Assembly (NCBI RefSeq): GCF_019793465.1 | Contig: NZ_JAILYJ010000006.1 | Span: 248,001 to 312,000, forward strand | Direction: 5' to 3' | DNA: 64,000 bases | From: Rhizobium croatiense | Lineage (GTDB): Bacteria > Pseudomonadota > Alphaproteobacteria > Rhizobiales > Rhizobiaceae | Shown: positions 8,584 to 17,966 of the stretch, piece by piece | Layout: each line of letters starts with the position of its first letter | Numbering within the stretch: the first letter of the stretch is position 1 | The notes under the pieces: generated by a model | Told to the model about the DNA's origin: nothing | The model's database searches: none | The model's input: the letters and a program-made list of their open reading frames with translations, nothing else | Translations under genes and position numbers: made by a program

Positions 8584-9501
8584 TTGCAAGCCACGGCCTA
8601 TATTTGCCTCGTCATCGCCACCCTCTGCTGGGGCGGCAACTCCGTCGCCGGCAAGCTCGCGGTCGGCCATGTCAGCCCGATGATGCTGACCTTCCTGCGC
8701 TGGTTCCTTGCCGTCGCGCTGATCGCCCTGATCTCGGTGCCACAACTCAAGAAGGACTGGCCGGTCGCCAGAAAAAACCTGCCACTGCTGCTGTGCTACG
8801 GCGCCATCGGCTACACCCTCTTCAACGCCATGCTTTACTCGGCGGTGCAGTATACGACGGCGATCAATGTCGCCATCGAGCAGGCCGGCATTCCCATGCT
8901 GATCTTCCTGCTGAATTTCGTCTTCTTCCGCACCGGCATTTCGCTGGCGCAATGCCTCGGCTTCGGAATGACGCTGGTGGGCGTGGCGCTGACAGCGGCG
9001 CATGGCGACCTCGCCTCGCTGCTGCAGCTGCAGCTCAACCGGGGCGACGGCCTGATGCTGATCGCCATCGTCGCCTATTCGCTCTACACGATCTTCCTAC
9101 GCTGGAAACCCCGGGTCGACTGGCGAACGCTGATGGCCTTCCCGGCCTTTGCCGCCATGCTGACATCGCTGCCGCTGCTCCTCTGGGAGGCAGGCCGGGG
9201 TGCGGCGCAATGGCCCGATCAGGCCGGCTGGGGCATCACTCTCTACACGGCGATCTTCCCCTCGCTGCTGGCGCAGATTCTTTATATCAAGGGCGTCGAG
9301 GCAATCGGCGCCAACCGGGCCGGCCTGTTCATCAACCTCGTGCCGGTATTCGGAACCCTGCTCTCCGTCGCCCTGGTCGGCGAGACGCTGCAGTCCTTCC
9401 ATATGGTCGCGCTGGCCCTGACGCTCGGCGGCATCGCCATCGCCGAAAAAGGCCGTCCGAAAGCTTCGGCTCCAACCGTGCCCGCCTCACCGGTGGATTA
9501 G
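8584..9501 (+). CDS. EamA/DMT-superfamily exporter
   Basis: The 305-residue protein has about ten hydrophobic segments arranged as two EamA repeats, the layout of drug/metabolite transporters of the inner membrane. The first repeat begins YICLVIATLCWGGNSVAGK and the second near GDGLMLIAIVAYSLYTIFL. The conserved SVALVGETL motif is close to the C-terminus. The substrate cannot be inferred. The start is a TTG at 8584 after a purine-rich GAGGAAGAAA, and no better start is nearby. Its stop codon (9499-9501) overlaps that of the convergent acetyltransferase gene (9498-9500). Confidence 0.85.
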   Translation: MQATAYICLVIATLCWGGNSVAGKLAVGHVSPMMLTFLRWFLAVALIALISVPQLKKDWPVARKNLPLLLCYGAIGYTLFNAMLYSAVQYTTAINVAIEQAGIPMLIFLLNFVFFRTGISLAQCLGFGMTLVGVALTAAHGDLASLLQLQLNRGDGLMLIAIVAYSLYTIFLRWKPRVDWRTLMAFPAFAAMLTSLPLLLWEAGRGAAQWPDQAGWGITLYTAIFPSLLAQILYIKGVEAIGANRAGLFINLVPVFGTLLSVALVGETLQSFHMVALALTLGGIAIAEKGRPKASAPTVPASPVD

Positions 9502-10346
9502 CCAAGCTCCAGCGTCGTGACGCCGAAGACGTGCTTCAATGGCGTGGCTGGCGCTGGCCCGCGATACATGCGCATGGTCTCGAACACCGGCTGAAGGCCC
9601 ATGCCTTCGGCAAGCGCGATCGCCTCGCGGTTCTCGGCGGGAATATCGATGAAGACTGTTGCTCCTTTCGCTTCGGGGGCCAGTTCGGCAAGCAGTGCTG
9701 CGGCGCTATCGGCATCATTGGCAAAGAGCGGGCCGATCTTGTAGCCCTCGTAGCAGCGGCGGATCGTGCCATAGCCACGGATTTTGTGGCTCTTCCGTAC
9801 GACGGCGGTACGCCGTCCCTTGCGGCCGGTGCACCAGGCGGCAAGGAAGGCTTCCCGCGGCTGCGGAAAGATCGCTGAATCATAACGCAGCAGCCCTTCC
9901 AGGCGCGAATCCAGCACCGGATGCGCAACGAGCGTCGAAGCCGGCAGCGCGCTGGCGACGCCGCCATAGCGAATGGTGAGATAAGCGGGTTCGAAGCCGG
10001 CCCTGCGGTAGTTCTGCTGCTGGGCGGCGACGCCGTCGAGACCGATCGTTCGGCCTTCCGCCGTGGCGATCCCCGTTTGCCAGATCGCCTTGCCGTAACC
10101 CTTGCCGCGGAAATCGGGGTGGACGATGTAGAGGCCGAGAAAGGCAAAGCTGTCGCCATATTTGACGACCGAGATCGAGCCGACAGGGACTTCGCCGATG
10201 GCGCCGACGAAAAAACCCGTCGGATCAGCTTCGAGGAATGCCAGCGAATCGTCGAGGCCGGGATTCCATCCCTCCTGACGCGCCCATTCGAGCACGAGCT
10301 CCAATTCGCCGGGCCGCATCGAACGAACGGCAAATTCCGAATTCAT
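9498..10346 (-). CDS. GNAT N-acetyltransferase with C-terminal YitH-like domain
   Basis: The 282-residue protein has an N-terminal GNAT fold (residues ~1-130). It contains the acetyl-CoA-binding pattern YIVHPDFRGKGYGKAIWQ (R/Q-x-x-G-x-G/A) and, before it, FFVGAIGEVPVGSISVVKY. The remaining ~150 residues match the second domain found in YitH-type acetyltransferases (for example GYKIGPLFANDADSAAALL). The substrate is unknown. I chose the ATG at 10346 because it gives MNSEFAVRSMRPGELELV and follows GGGAAGG. The longer frame to 10400 has no comparable site. The gene converges on the DMT exporter and their stop codons overlap by two bases. Confidence 0.85.
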   Translation of the reverse strand: MNSEFAVRSMRPGELELVLEWARQEGWNPGLDDSLAFLEADPTGFFVGAIGEVPVGSISVVKYGDSFAFLGLYIVHPDFRGKGYGKAIWQTGIATAEGRTIGLDGVAAQQQNYRRAGFEPAYLTIRYGGVASALPASTLVAHPVLDSRLEGLLRYDSAIFPQPREAFLAAWCTGRKGRRTAVVRKSHKIRGYGTIRRCYEGYKIGPLFANDADSAAALLAELAPEAKGATVFIDIPAENREAIALAEGMGLQPVFETMRMYRGPAPATPLKHVFGVTTLELG

Positions 10347-10605
10347 GCGACCTTCCCAGATTGAATGTCCTGCAAGTCCATCCCGCCAACGGCAAAGCAA
10401 TTGTCAGGTCACCGCTCCCCCGATCGCGGCTGCGAATGATGGAGAAGCCGCGCTGATGGTCTTGACGACGCGTATAATCATTTTCGATGCAATGCAGTAA
10501 GCTTTGTTTCCGCATTACCATGAAACAATGTCGTTGCAAGCCCAAGAAAATTACTTGCCGCCCGATTATCGTCCTGCCGGTGACGAGCAAGCAATTCCAC
10601 CGACA

Positions 10606-12423
10606 TTAGCCGCCTATCGCTGCCTTGTGCTTTCCGGCCCCGCCCACCGCCGACGAGAACAGCAGGCCCGTCTCGGTTGCCGGCGTGGGATAGCCAAAGA
10701 CATAGCCCTGCAGGCCATCGCAGCCGAGCTGCGCCAGCACGGTGGCATGGGCCTCGGTCTCGATGCCCTCGGCGATCACTTCGACATCGAGCGCCTTGGC
10801 GATTTCGACGATCGAACCGACCACGCGCCGCTGCTCCTCCGAGCTGACGACCTCGGCAACGAGTTGCCGGTCGATCTTCAGCCGCTTCGGCCGCAGCTTA
10901 ACGAGACCGATGAGCGAGGCGTGGCCCGATCCGAAATCGTCGATTTCGATGTCGATGCCCAGCTGTTTGATATCATTGATATGATCGAGCAGCGTCTCGT
11001 CGCTGTCATCGAGGAAAATCGTCTCGACCAGCTCGAATACGATTGCGCCGGGCGGAATGTCGAGTTTTTTCAGCTTGCCGAGCAGCGCCGGGTCGGCAAG
11101 GCGCGACGCCGAAATGTTGACGGCGATGCGCGGAACCGCAAGGCCGTGCAACTGCCAGAACTGCCGGTCCTCGAGAACACGTTTCAAGATCGCCGAATCG
11201 ATCTCCGCCGCAAACCCGTGCTCGTCGGCAATCTTCAGAAATATGCCCGGAGCGAGCACGCCCTTGTCAGGATGTTTCCAGCGCGCCAACGCCTCGAAGC
11301 CAATAACCTGACGCGTTGTGGCGCAGAGCTGCACCTGATAATAGGGAATGATCTCGCCGCGCTCCAGCCCGAGCTTCAGCTCTTCGACCAGTCGACGCTT
11401 GGATCGCAGATCCTCCTGCAGTTGCCGCGTGAAGAATTCGATGCGGTTTCGCCCGAGCTGCTTGGCTTGGTAGAGCGCCAGGTCGGATTCGGCCAGCAGG
11501 TTGCGCGCCCGCCGATCGCCGCTCCACGATACGCCGATCGAAGCCCCGGATTGCAGCATCTCCTGGCCGAAACGGATCTTTTTCCGCAGCCGCCGCTGAA
11601 CATCCTCTGTAATCAGTTTCAGCTCGGCCAGATCGGTGAAATTGACCAGCACGACGACGAACTCGTCACCGCCGACGCGGGCGACCATGCCGTTTGCGGG
11701 AATGGCGGCGGCGATGCGAAGGGCCGCAGCCTTGAGTACGGCGTCGCCGGCCGCATGGCCGTGGCTGTCGTTGATCTGCTTGAACTGGTCGATATCGAGA
11801 TGCAGCACGCCAAGCGTCGCAACGCTCCTGTCAGCCGGCAGCTCCGCCAGCCGCTTGTCGAGAAGGCGCCGGTTCGGCAAGCCGGTGAGATAATCGTGAT
11901 CGGCGACATGCTCGATGCGCGCGTTGCTTTCCTCAAGCGCCAGCGCCCTCGCCTCTGCCATCATCTTTTGCCGTGCAAGCTCGGCGTTGAGCTGCACGTC
12001 GGCCGTCACATCCCACTCGGCGCCGATGAAGGAGGGCGCGCCCTCCGTATCCACATAAAAATGCGCCCGCGAGCGAAGATGCCGGATTTCGCCGCTCGGC
12101 AGCACGATCCGGAATTGCGAGTCATAGGCGCCGCGCGCAGCGATGGCCTGCTCGAAATCACGTTCGGCCCGCTCGCGATCGTCGGGATGGATCGCATTCG
12201 ACCAGAACCATACCGGCACTTGCCGACATGTTTCGCCGGTCTCGTAGAGCCGGTGCATCTGTGCGTCCCATAATATCCCGTCCTTTGCGATGCTGTGCTC
12301 CCAGACACCGATCCTGGATGCGTCGAGAGCGAGTTCGAGCCGGCGCAGAAGATCCTGAAACTCTTGTTCTGATCGTGTGGCTTTATTTTCTGGCAACACG
12401 GCCTCAGCCTTCGAAGCTTGCAT
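10606..12423 (-). CDS. PAS-GGDEF-EAL cyclic-di-GMP signalling protein
   Basis: The 605-residue soluble protein combines a PAS_3-type sensor (residues ~25-150, with WSNAIHPDDRERAERDF and IGAEWDVTADV), a GGDEF domain (~170-330) and an EAL domain (~345-590). The GGDEF motif is intact near residue 251 (ARVGGDEFVVV), so diguanylate cyclase activity is possible. The EAL signature is intact near residue 376 (GFEALARWKHP), and downstream acidic residues are kept (FELVETIFLDD, IEIDDFGSG, KIDRQLV), so phosphodiesterase activity is also possible. The net direction of c-di-GMP turnover cannot be told from sequence. No transmembrane segment or signal peptide is seen, so it should sense a cytoplasmic cue. 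It appears to be a single-gene unit. Confidence 0.93.
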   Translation of the reverse strand: MQASKAEAVLPENKATRSEQEFQDLLRRLELALDASRIGVWEHSIAKDGILWDAQMHRLYETGETCRQVPVWFWSNAIHPDDRERAERDFEQAIAARGAYDSQFRIVLPSGEIRHLRSRAHFYVDTEGAPSFIGAEWDVTADVQLNAELARQKMMAEARALALEESNARIEHVADHDYLTGLPNRRLLDKRLAELPADRSVATLGVLHLDIDQFKQINDSHGHAAGDAVLKAAALRIAAAIPANGMVARVGGDEFVVVLVNFTDLAELKLITEDVQRRLRKKIRFGQEMLQSGASIGVSWSGDRRARNLLAESDLALYQAKQLGRNRIEFFTRQLQEDLRSKRRLVEELKLGLERGEIIPYYQVQLCATTRQVIGFEALARWKHPDKGVLAPGIFLKIADEHGFAAEIDSAILKRVLEDRQFWQLHGLAVPRIAVNISASRLADPALLGKLKKLDIPPGAIVFELVETIFLDDSDETLLDHINDIKQLGIDIEIDDFGSGHASLIGLVKLRPKRLKIDRQLVAEVVSSEEQRRVVGSIVEIAKALDVEVIAEGIETEAHATVLAQLGCDGLQGYVFGYPTPATETGLLFSSAVGGAGKHKAAIGG

Positions 12424-12555
12424 AATTGCAAATATGGTCTTCGGCCGGCATTAAGGAAGCCTAGTCTTATGTACCGAACAAATGACGAGGTGAAATCTTC
12501 GTTACGGCTTTCCCCTTTTGGATCAACGGACTTGCGATCTGCCGCAACTAAAGGA

Positions 12556-14340
12556 TCAGTGATTATGCCTCGGTGGTTTTTTCGCGATCTGGCGGAAGTC
12601 CGCTGCCCCTTCCAGAACGGCGCCGTCCGCCAGTTGTGTGACGGAACGGCGGTAGATTTGCTGCCACGGCGTGGCATCCGCCGGCACCGGCGGAATGCCC
12701 TCGCCTTTGCGCCGTTCGATCTCGACGTCATCCACCAGCATGTCGCAGCGCCCGTGGTTGAAGTCGATGCGGATCGTGTCGCCGCTGCGAAGCCATGCGA
12801 GGCCGCCGCCGGCAGCGCTCTCCGGCGAAGCGTTGAGGATCGAGGGGCTGTCCGCCGTGCCCGATTGACGGCCGTCGCCGATCGTCGGCAGGCTGCGGAT
12901 GCCGCGCTTCAGAAGATGATCCGGCGGCTGCATGTTCACAACCTCGGCCGACCCCGGCCAGCCGAGCGGCCCGGCGCCGCGGATCACCAGGATCGTATTC
13001 TCGTCGATGCCGAGGGCGGGATCGTTGATGCGACGATGATAATCTTCCGACCCGTCGAAGACGACCGCCTTGCCCTCAAAGACGCCTTCTCGCCCCGGCT
13101 CCTGGAGATAGCGCCGGCGGAAATCCTCTGAAACCACGCTCATCTTCATGATGGCGAAGTCGAAGAGATTGCCCTTGAGAACCAGGAAACCGGCGCGCTC
13201 CTTCAGCGGGTCCTCGAACGGCCGGATGACCTCGCGGTCGCCGGCCTCCCGCCCCTTCAGGTTCTCGGCAATCGTCCTGCCTGTCACCGTGCGACAGTTG
13301 CCGTCGAGTTTTCCGGCCTGCAGCAGCTCCCACATGATTGCCGGCGTCCCGCCGGCGCGGTGATAACGCTCGCCGAGATAGGCGCCGGCCGGTTGGACAT
13401 TGGCCAGCAGCGGGATATCGAAGCCATGCACCTGCCAGTCGTCGGGATAGAGTTCGACGCCGGCATGCTTGGCCATCGCAGCCAGATGCGGCTGTGCATT
13501 GGTCGAGCCGCCGATCGCCGAATTGGTGCGGATCGCATTGAGAAAGGCCGCCCGCGTCAGGATATCCGACGGCTTCAGATCCTCGAACACGATCTCGACG
13601 GCCCGCCGTCCGGTGCGGTAGGCCATCTGGCCGCGCTCTCGGTAAGCGGCCGGAATGGCGCCGCACCCGGTCAGCGACAGGCCGAGCGCCTCGGCCAGCG
13701 CATTCATCGTCGAAGCGGTGCCCATCGTGTTGCAATGGCCGACGGAAGGAGCCGAATCGAGCGCCGCCTGCAGAAACTCCTCCCGGTCGATTTCGCCCGC
13801 CGCATATTTCCGCCGCATCCGCCAGATCACCGTGCCGGAGCCCGCCAGCTCCCCCTCGTGCCAGCCGTCGAGCATCGGCCCGCCGGAGAGCACGATCGCC
13901 GGAATATCGACCGTCGAAGCCGCCATGATCGCCGAAGGCGTGGTCTTGTCGCAGCCGGTGGTCAGCACCACGCCGTCGAGGGGATAACCGTAAAGGATTT
14001 CGACGAGGCCGAGATAGGCGAGATTGCGGTCGAGCGCGGCCGTCGGGCGCTTGCAGTTCTCGAAGATCGGATGTGTGGGAAATTCAATCGGAATGCCGCC
14101 GGCATCGCGAATGCCGTCGCGCACCCGATTGGCGAGTTCGATATGCACCCGATTGCAGGGTGTAAGATCGCTGCCGCTCTGGGCAATCCCGATGATCGGC
14201 CTGCCGGAGCGCAACTCCTCCGGCGTGATGCCGTAATTCATGAAACGCTCGAGATAGAGCGCCGCCATGTCGATGTGATCGGGATTGTCGAACCAATCCT
14301 GCGAACGCAAGCGGCGTTTCTTCGTCTGGCTGTCCGTCAT
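12556..14340 (-). CDS. xylD: D-xylonate dehydratase (IlvD/Edd family)
   Basis: The 594-residue enzyme removes water from a sugar acid to give a 2-keto-3-deoxy acid. It reads very like the Caulobacter D-xylonate dehydratase as I recall it, including the opening block DWFDNPDHIDMAALYLERF and the C-terminal PRHNH. Three cysteines expected to bind the iron-sulfur cluster are present at residues 62 (TPCNRVH), 130 (TTGCDKT) and 203 (GHCNTMGT). L-arabonate and other pentonates are acted on by close relatives, so the exact substrate is not fixed. The start at 14340 sits 7 bases after GGGAGG. Other pathway genes (dehydrogenase, lactonase, aldolase) are not adjacent. A 10-base palindrome lies about 180 bases upstream. 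Confidence 0.87.
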   Translation of the reverse strand: MTDSQTKKRRLRSQDWFDNPDHIDMAALYLERFMNYGITPEELRSGRPIIGIAQSGSDLTPCNRVHIELANRVRDGIRDAGGIPIEFPTHPIFENCKRPTAALDRNLAYLGLVEILYGYPLDGVVLTTGCDKTTPSAIMAASTVDIPAIVLSGGPMLDGWHEGELAGSGTVIWRMRRKYAAGEIDREEFLQAALDSAPSVGHCNTMGTASTMNALAEALGLSLTGCGAIPAAYRERGQMAYRTGRRAVEIVFEDLKPSDILTRAAFLNAIRTNSAIGGSTNAQPHLAAMAKHAGVELYPDDWQVHGFDIPLLANVQPAGAYLGERYHRAGGTPAIMWELLQAGKLDGNCRTVTGRTIAENLKGREAGDREVIRPFEDPLKERAGFLVLKGNLFDFAIMKMSVVSEDFRRRYLQEPGREGVFEGKAVVFDGSEDYHRRINDPALGIDENTILVIRGAGPLGWPGSAEVVNMQPPDHLLKRGIRSLPTIGDGRQSGTADSPSILNASPESAAGGGLAWLRSGDTIRIDFNHGRCDMLVDDVEIERRKGEGIPPVPADATPWQQIYRRSVTQLADGAVLEGAADFRQIAKKPPRHNH

Positions 14341-14517
14341 TACCATCCTCCCGATCGGCCATACTTCTCTTCGAAGTCGAGAAGTCGGGGCTTCAGTCCG
14401 TCTAACCATCTCCCGCAAGCGCTCCGGCCTCGCCGGCATTGCGTATCGAGATGGCGGAGGTAAGGCCCGCGCCGATCCTCCCAGCTGCTATCCGTCTTTG
14501 ATAGTCCCCTCGCCCAT

Positions 14518-14527
14518 GGTTGCAACC
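14518..14527. promoter_or_regulatory. Candidate operator palindrome upstream of xylD
   Basis: GGTTGCAACC is a perfect 10-base palindrome in the 289-base gap between xylD and the RND permease stop. Palindromes of this type are often bound by LacI- or GntR-type sugar-acid regulators, but no such regulator is encoded nearby, so the role is a guess. Confidence 0.3.
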
Positions 14528-14629
14528 GTTTTGATGAACGTAACGCATTTTTGTCGGACGCCCGGAAACGATACGGGCGAGAACCGCAGTTCCCGCCCGA
14601 TTTACTCGACAAAGGAAGGTTGAATTCGT

Positions 14630-17600
14630 TTATTCGGCCGCGAGCCTGATGACCTCGGCCTCTTCCTCCTTGTGCTCGTCCGGCTTGTGCTGGACCAGCG
14701 GGCGGTTGCCCGTCATCCGGCGCAGCAGCACGTAGAAGACGGGCGTCATGAAGATGCCGAACAACGTCACTCCGATCATGCCGGAGAAGACCGCGACACC
14801 CATGGCGGCACGCATTTCCGCACCGGCGCCGGTCGAGACGACGAGCGGCACGACGCCCATGATGAAGGCCATGGAAGTCATGAGGATCGGGCGAAGACGC
14901 AGGCGGCTGGCCTCGACCGCGGCCTCCCGCGGCGTCCTGCCTTCGAACTCCAGTTCACGGGCGAACTCGACGATGAGGATCGCGTTCTTCGCCGATAGAC
15001 CGACAAGAACGACGAGGCCGATCTGGGTGAAGATGTTGTTGTCTCCACCGGTGAGCCAGACGCCCGTCAAAGCAGCCAGCACACCCATCGGCACGATCAT
15101 GATGATCGCAAGCGGTAGCGTCAGGCTTTCATACTGGGCGGCGAGCACCAGGAAGACGAGCAGCAGCGCCAGCGGGAAGACGACAACGCTCGAATTGCCG
15201 GCCAGGATCTGCTGATAGGTCAGATCCGTCCATTCGAAGTCGATGCCCGCAGGCAGTGTCTCGCGAAGGATCTTCTCGATTGCCGCCTGCGCCTGGCCGG
15301 AGGAGAAGCCCGGTGCCGGACCGCCGTTGATATCGGCGGCAAGGAAGCCGTTATAGCGGTTGGCGCGCTCCGGACCCGTGCTCGGCTCCACCTTCAGGAG
15401 GGCCGACAGCGGGATCATCTCACCCGATGCCGAACGAACCTTCAACTGGCCGATATCTTCCGGCTGGGCGCGGAATTTCGCATCGGCCTGCACCCGGACG
15501 CTGTAGGTGCGGCCGAAGGCGTTGAAGTCGTTGACATAGAGCGAACCGAGATAGATCTGCAGCGTCTGGAAGACGTCGGTGACGGAAACTCCGAGCTGCT
15601 CGGCCTTGGCGCGGTCGAGATCGGCATAGAGTTGCGGCACGTTGATCTGGAAGCTCGAGAACAGCCCGGCAAGTTCAGGCGTCTGATAGGCCTTGGCAAG
15701 CACCGCCTTGGTGGCCTCGTCGAGTGCCTGGTTGCCGAGACCGGCGCGGTCCTCGATCTGCAGCTTGAAACCGCCTGTCGTGCCGAGACCGTTGACCGGC
15801 GGCGGCGGGAACATGGCGATGAAGGCATCCTGGATGGCGCCGAACTTCTGGTTCAGCGCCATGGCGATGGCGCCGCCCGAGAGATCAGGCGTCTTGCGCT
15901 CCTCGAAATCCTTCAGCGTCACGAAGACGATGCCGGCATTCGAAGAGTTGGTGAAGCCGTTGATCGACAGGCCCGGGAAGGCGATCGCATTGGCGACGCC
16001 CGGCTGGGCGAGCGCGATGTCGGTCATCCGTTTGATGACGTCTTCCGTACGGTCGAGGCTTGCGGCATCCGGCAACTGGGCAAAGCCGATCAGATACTGC
16101 TTGTCCTGCGACGGCACGAAGCCGCCCGGGACGGTGGTGAACATGCTGTAGGTGGCGCCGACCAGCGCCAGATAGACCACCATGACGATGCTCTTGCGCG
16201 ACACCAGCCCGCCCACACCCTTGCCGTAGGCGTTCGAGCCGGCGCCGAAGACGCGGTTGAAGCCGCGGAAGAACCAGCCGAAGATGGCGTCCATGAACCG
16301 CGTCAGCCAATCCTTCGGCGCGTGGTGCCCCTTCAAGAGAAGGGCTGCGAGCGCCGGAGACAGGGTGAGCGAGTTGAAGGCCGAGATGACGGTAGAGATC
16401 GCGATCGTCAGCGCGAACTGGCGATAGAACTGACCCGACAGGCCGGAGATGAAAGCGAGCGGCACGAAGACCGCGACCAGCACCAGCGCGATCGCCACGA
16501 TCGGACCGGAGACCTCCTTCATCGCCTTGTAGGTAGCCGCCCGCGGCGACAAGCCGTGCTCGATGTTGCGCTCGACGTTTTCGACCACGACGATCGCGTC
16601 GTCGACGACGATGCCGATCGCCAGCACCAGCCCGAACAGACTGAGCGCGTTGATCGAGAAGCCGAAGACGTACATGACCGCGAAGGTACCGATGATCGAG
16701 ACCGGAACCGCGATCAGCGGAATGATCGAAGCGCGCCACGTCTGCAGGAACAGGATGACGACGAGGACGACGAGCGCGACGGCTTCGAGCAGCGTATCGA
16801 TGACCTTCTCGATCGAGGCGCGCACGAACTTCGTCGTATCGTAGACAATTTCGTATTTGACGCCTTCGGGCATGGCCAGCTGCAGCTGGTCCATGGTCGA
16901 GCGCACATTGTCGGCGATTTCGATCGCGTTCGAACCGGGCGCCTGAAGAACGGCGACGGCAACAGCCGGCTTGCCGTCGAGCAGCGAGCGCAGCGTATAA
17001 TCGGCGGCGCCGAGCTCGATACGGGCGACATCGCGAAGGCGGGTGATCTCGCCGTTGGCGCCCGTCTTCACGATGATGTTGCCGAACTCTTCGGGCGTGC
17101 GCAGGCGACCCTGAGCATTGACGTTGAGCTGCAGGTCGACGCCCGGCTGGCTGGGCGATGCGCCGATGATACCGGCGGCGGCCTGGACGTTCTGCGAGCT
17201 GATGGCGTTGCTGATATCGCTGGCGGCGAGATCATGCTCCGCAGCCTTCTGCGGATCGATCCAGACGCGCATCGAATAGTCGCCGGCGCCGAAAACCTGC
17301 ACCTGGCCGACGCCCGGAATGCGGGCGAGCCGGTCCTTGACGTTGAGTGTCGCGTAGTTGCGCAGATAGGTGATGTCGTGATTGTCGCCGTCGGAGACGA
17401 GATTGACGACCATGATAAAGTCGGGCGAGCTCTTGACCGTCGTAATGCCGAGCGCACGGACTTCCGCCGGCAGACGGGGCTCGGCCTGCGAAACGCGGTT
17501 CTGCACGAGCTGCTGCGCCTTGTCTGGGTCGGTGCCGAGCTTAAAGGTGACGGTGACATTGAGCACGCCGTCCGACGTCGCCTGGCTCGACATGTAGAGC

Positions 17601-17830
17601 ATGTCCTCGACGCCGTTGATCTGCTCTTCGAGCGGTGTCGCCACCGTTTCGGCAATGACGCTCGGATTGGCGCCGGGATAGGTGGCGCGCACGACGACCG
17701 ACGGCGGCACGACGTTGGGATATTCGGAAATCGGCAGCGCCCTGAGGCCGATCAGGCCGGCAACCACGATGAGGACCGAAAGAACGCCGGCAAAAACCGG
17801 GCGGTCGACAAAGAATCTGGAGATGTTCAT
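14630..17830 (-). CDS. RND multidrug efflux permease (HAE1 family, MexF/AcrB-like)
   Basis: This 1066-residue inner-membrane proton/drug antiporter has the standard RND layout. The N-terminal helix reads MNISRFFVDRPVFAGVLSVL. A large periplasmic loop follows with ATPLEEQINGVEDMLYMSS. The TM4 region GLVLAIGIVVDDAIVVVEN has the two adjacent Asp residues needed for proton coupling, and a second half repeats the topology. The C-terminus is cytoplasmic and acidic. Sequence flavour is closer to MexF than to AcrB. It lies downstream of its adaptor gene with 136 bases between them, containing a strong hairpin. There is no outer-membrane channel gene here, so it must use a TolC-like protein encoded elsewhere. 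Confidence 0.95.
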   Translation of the reverse strand: MNISRFFVDRPVFAGVLSVLIVVAGLIGLRALPISEYPNVVPPSVVVRATYPGANPSVIAETVATPLEEQINGVEDMLYMSSQATSDGVLNVTVTFKLGTDPDKAQQLVQNRVSQAEPRLPAEVRALGITTVKSSPDFIMVVNLVSDGDNHDITYLRNYATLNVKDRLARIPGVGQVQVFGAGDYSMRVWIDPQKAAEHDLAASDISNAISSQNVQAAAGIIGASPSQPGVDLQLNVNAQGRLRTPEEFGNIIVKTGANGEITRLRDVARIELGAADYTLRSLLDGKPAVAVAVLQAPGSNAIEIADNVRSTMDQLQLAMPEGVKYEIVYDTTKFVRASIEKVIDTLLEAVALVVLVVILFLQTWRASIIPLIAVPVSIIGTFAVMYVFGFSINALSLFGLVLAIGIVVDDAIVVVENVERNIEHGLSPRAATYKAMKEVSGPIVAIALVLVAVFVPLAFISGLSGQFYRQFALTIAISTVISAFNSLTLSPALAALLLKGHHAPKDWLTRFMDAIFGWFFRGFNRVFGAGSNAYGKGVGGLVSRKSIVMVVYLALVGATYSMFTTVPGGFVPSQDKQYLIGFAQLPDAASLDRTEDVIKRMTDIALAQPGVANAIAFPGLSINGFTNSSNAGIVFVTLKDFEERKTPDLSGGAIAMALNQKFGAIQDAFIAMFPPPPVNGLGTTGGFKLQIEDRAGLGNQALDEATKAVLAKAYQTPELAGLFSSFQINVPQLYADLDRAKAEQLGVSVTDVFQTLQIYLGSLYVNDFNAFGRTYSVRVQADAKFRAQPEDIGQLKVRSASGEMIPLSALLKVEPSTGPERANRYNGFLAADINGGPAPGFSSGQAQAAIEKILRETLPAGIDFEWTDLTYQQILAGNSSVVVFPLALLLVFLVLAAQYESLTLPLAIIMIVPMGVLAALTGVWLTGGDNNIFTQIGLVVLVGLSAKNAILIVEFARELEFEGRTPREAAVEASRLRLRPILMTSMAFIMGVVPLVVSTGAGAEMRAAMGVAVFSGMIGVTLFGIFMTPVFYVLLRRMTGNRPLVQHKPDEHKEEEAEVIRLAAE

Positions 17831-17920
17831 ATCAAAGCCCTCTCCGGGGTGAACATGGATGCAAAGTGCCTCTCCGGCGGCTTGGGAACCACCGGCGGGT
17901 CATATCAATTCGAGCATGGG

Positions 17921-17958
17921 CCTCCCGGGCGAGGCATAGTCTTGCCCCGCCGGGGAGG
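17921..17958. other. Stem-loop between RND adaptor and permease genes
   Basis: CCTCCCGGGCGAGGC (17921-17935) pairs with GCCCCGCCGGGGAGG (17944-17958) at 13 of 15 positions around an 8-base loop. No run of T follows on the coding strand, so it is not a classical terminator. It may slow or partly stop read-through, or protect mRNA ends within the operon. Confidence 0.6.
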
Positions 17959-17966
17959 GCGAAGTC

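Noticed and set aside
7086..9878. 930-codon open frame on the plus strand
   Set aside because: It lies antisense to purA and then out of frame through the DMT exporter. Its composition is that of a GC-rich shadow, with no domain, while purA is unmistakable.
10504..12273. 589-codon open frame on the plus strand
   Set aside because: It is antisense to the PAS-GGDEF-EAL gene, whose catalytic motifs are intact on the minus strand.
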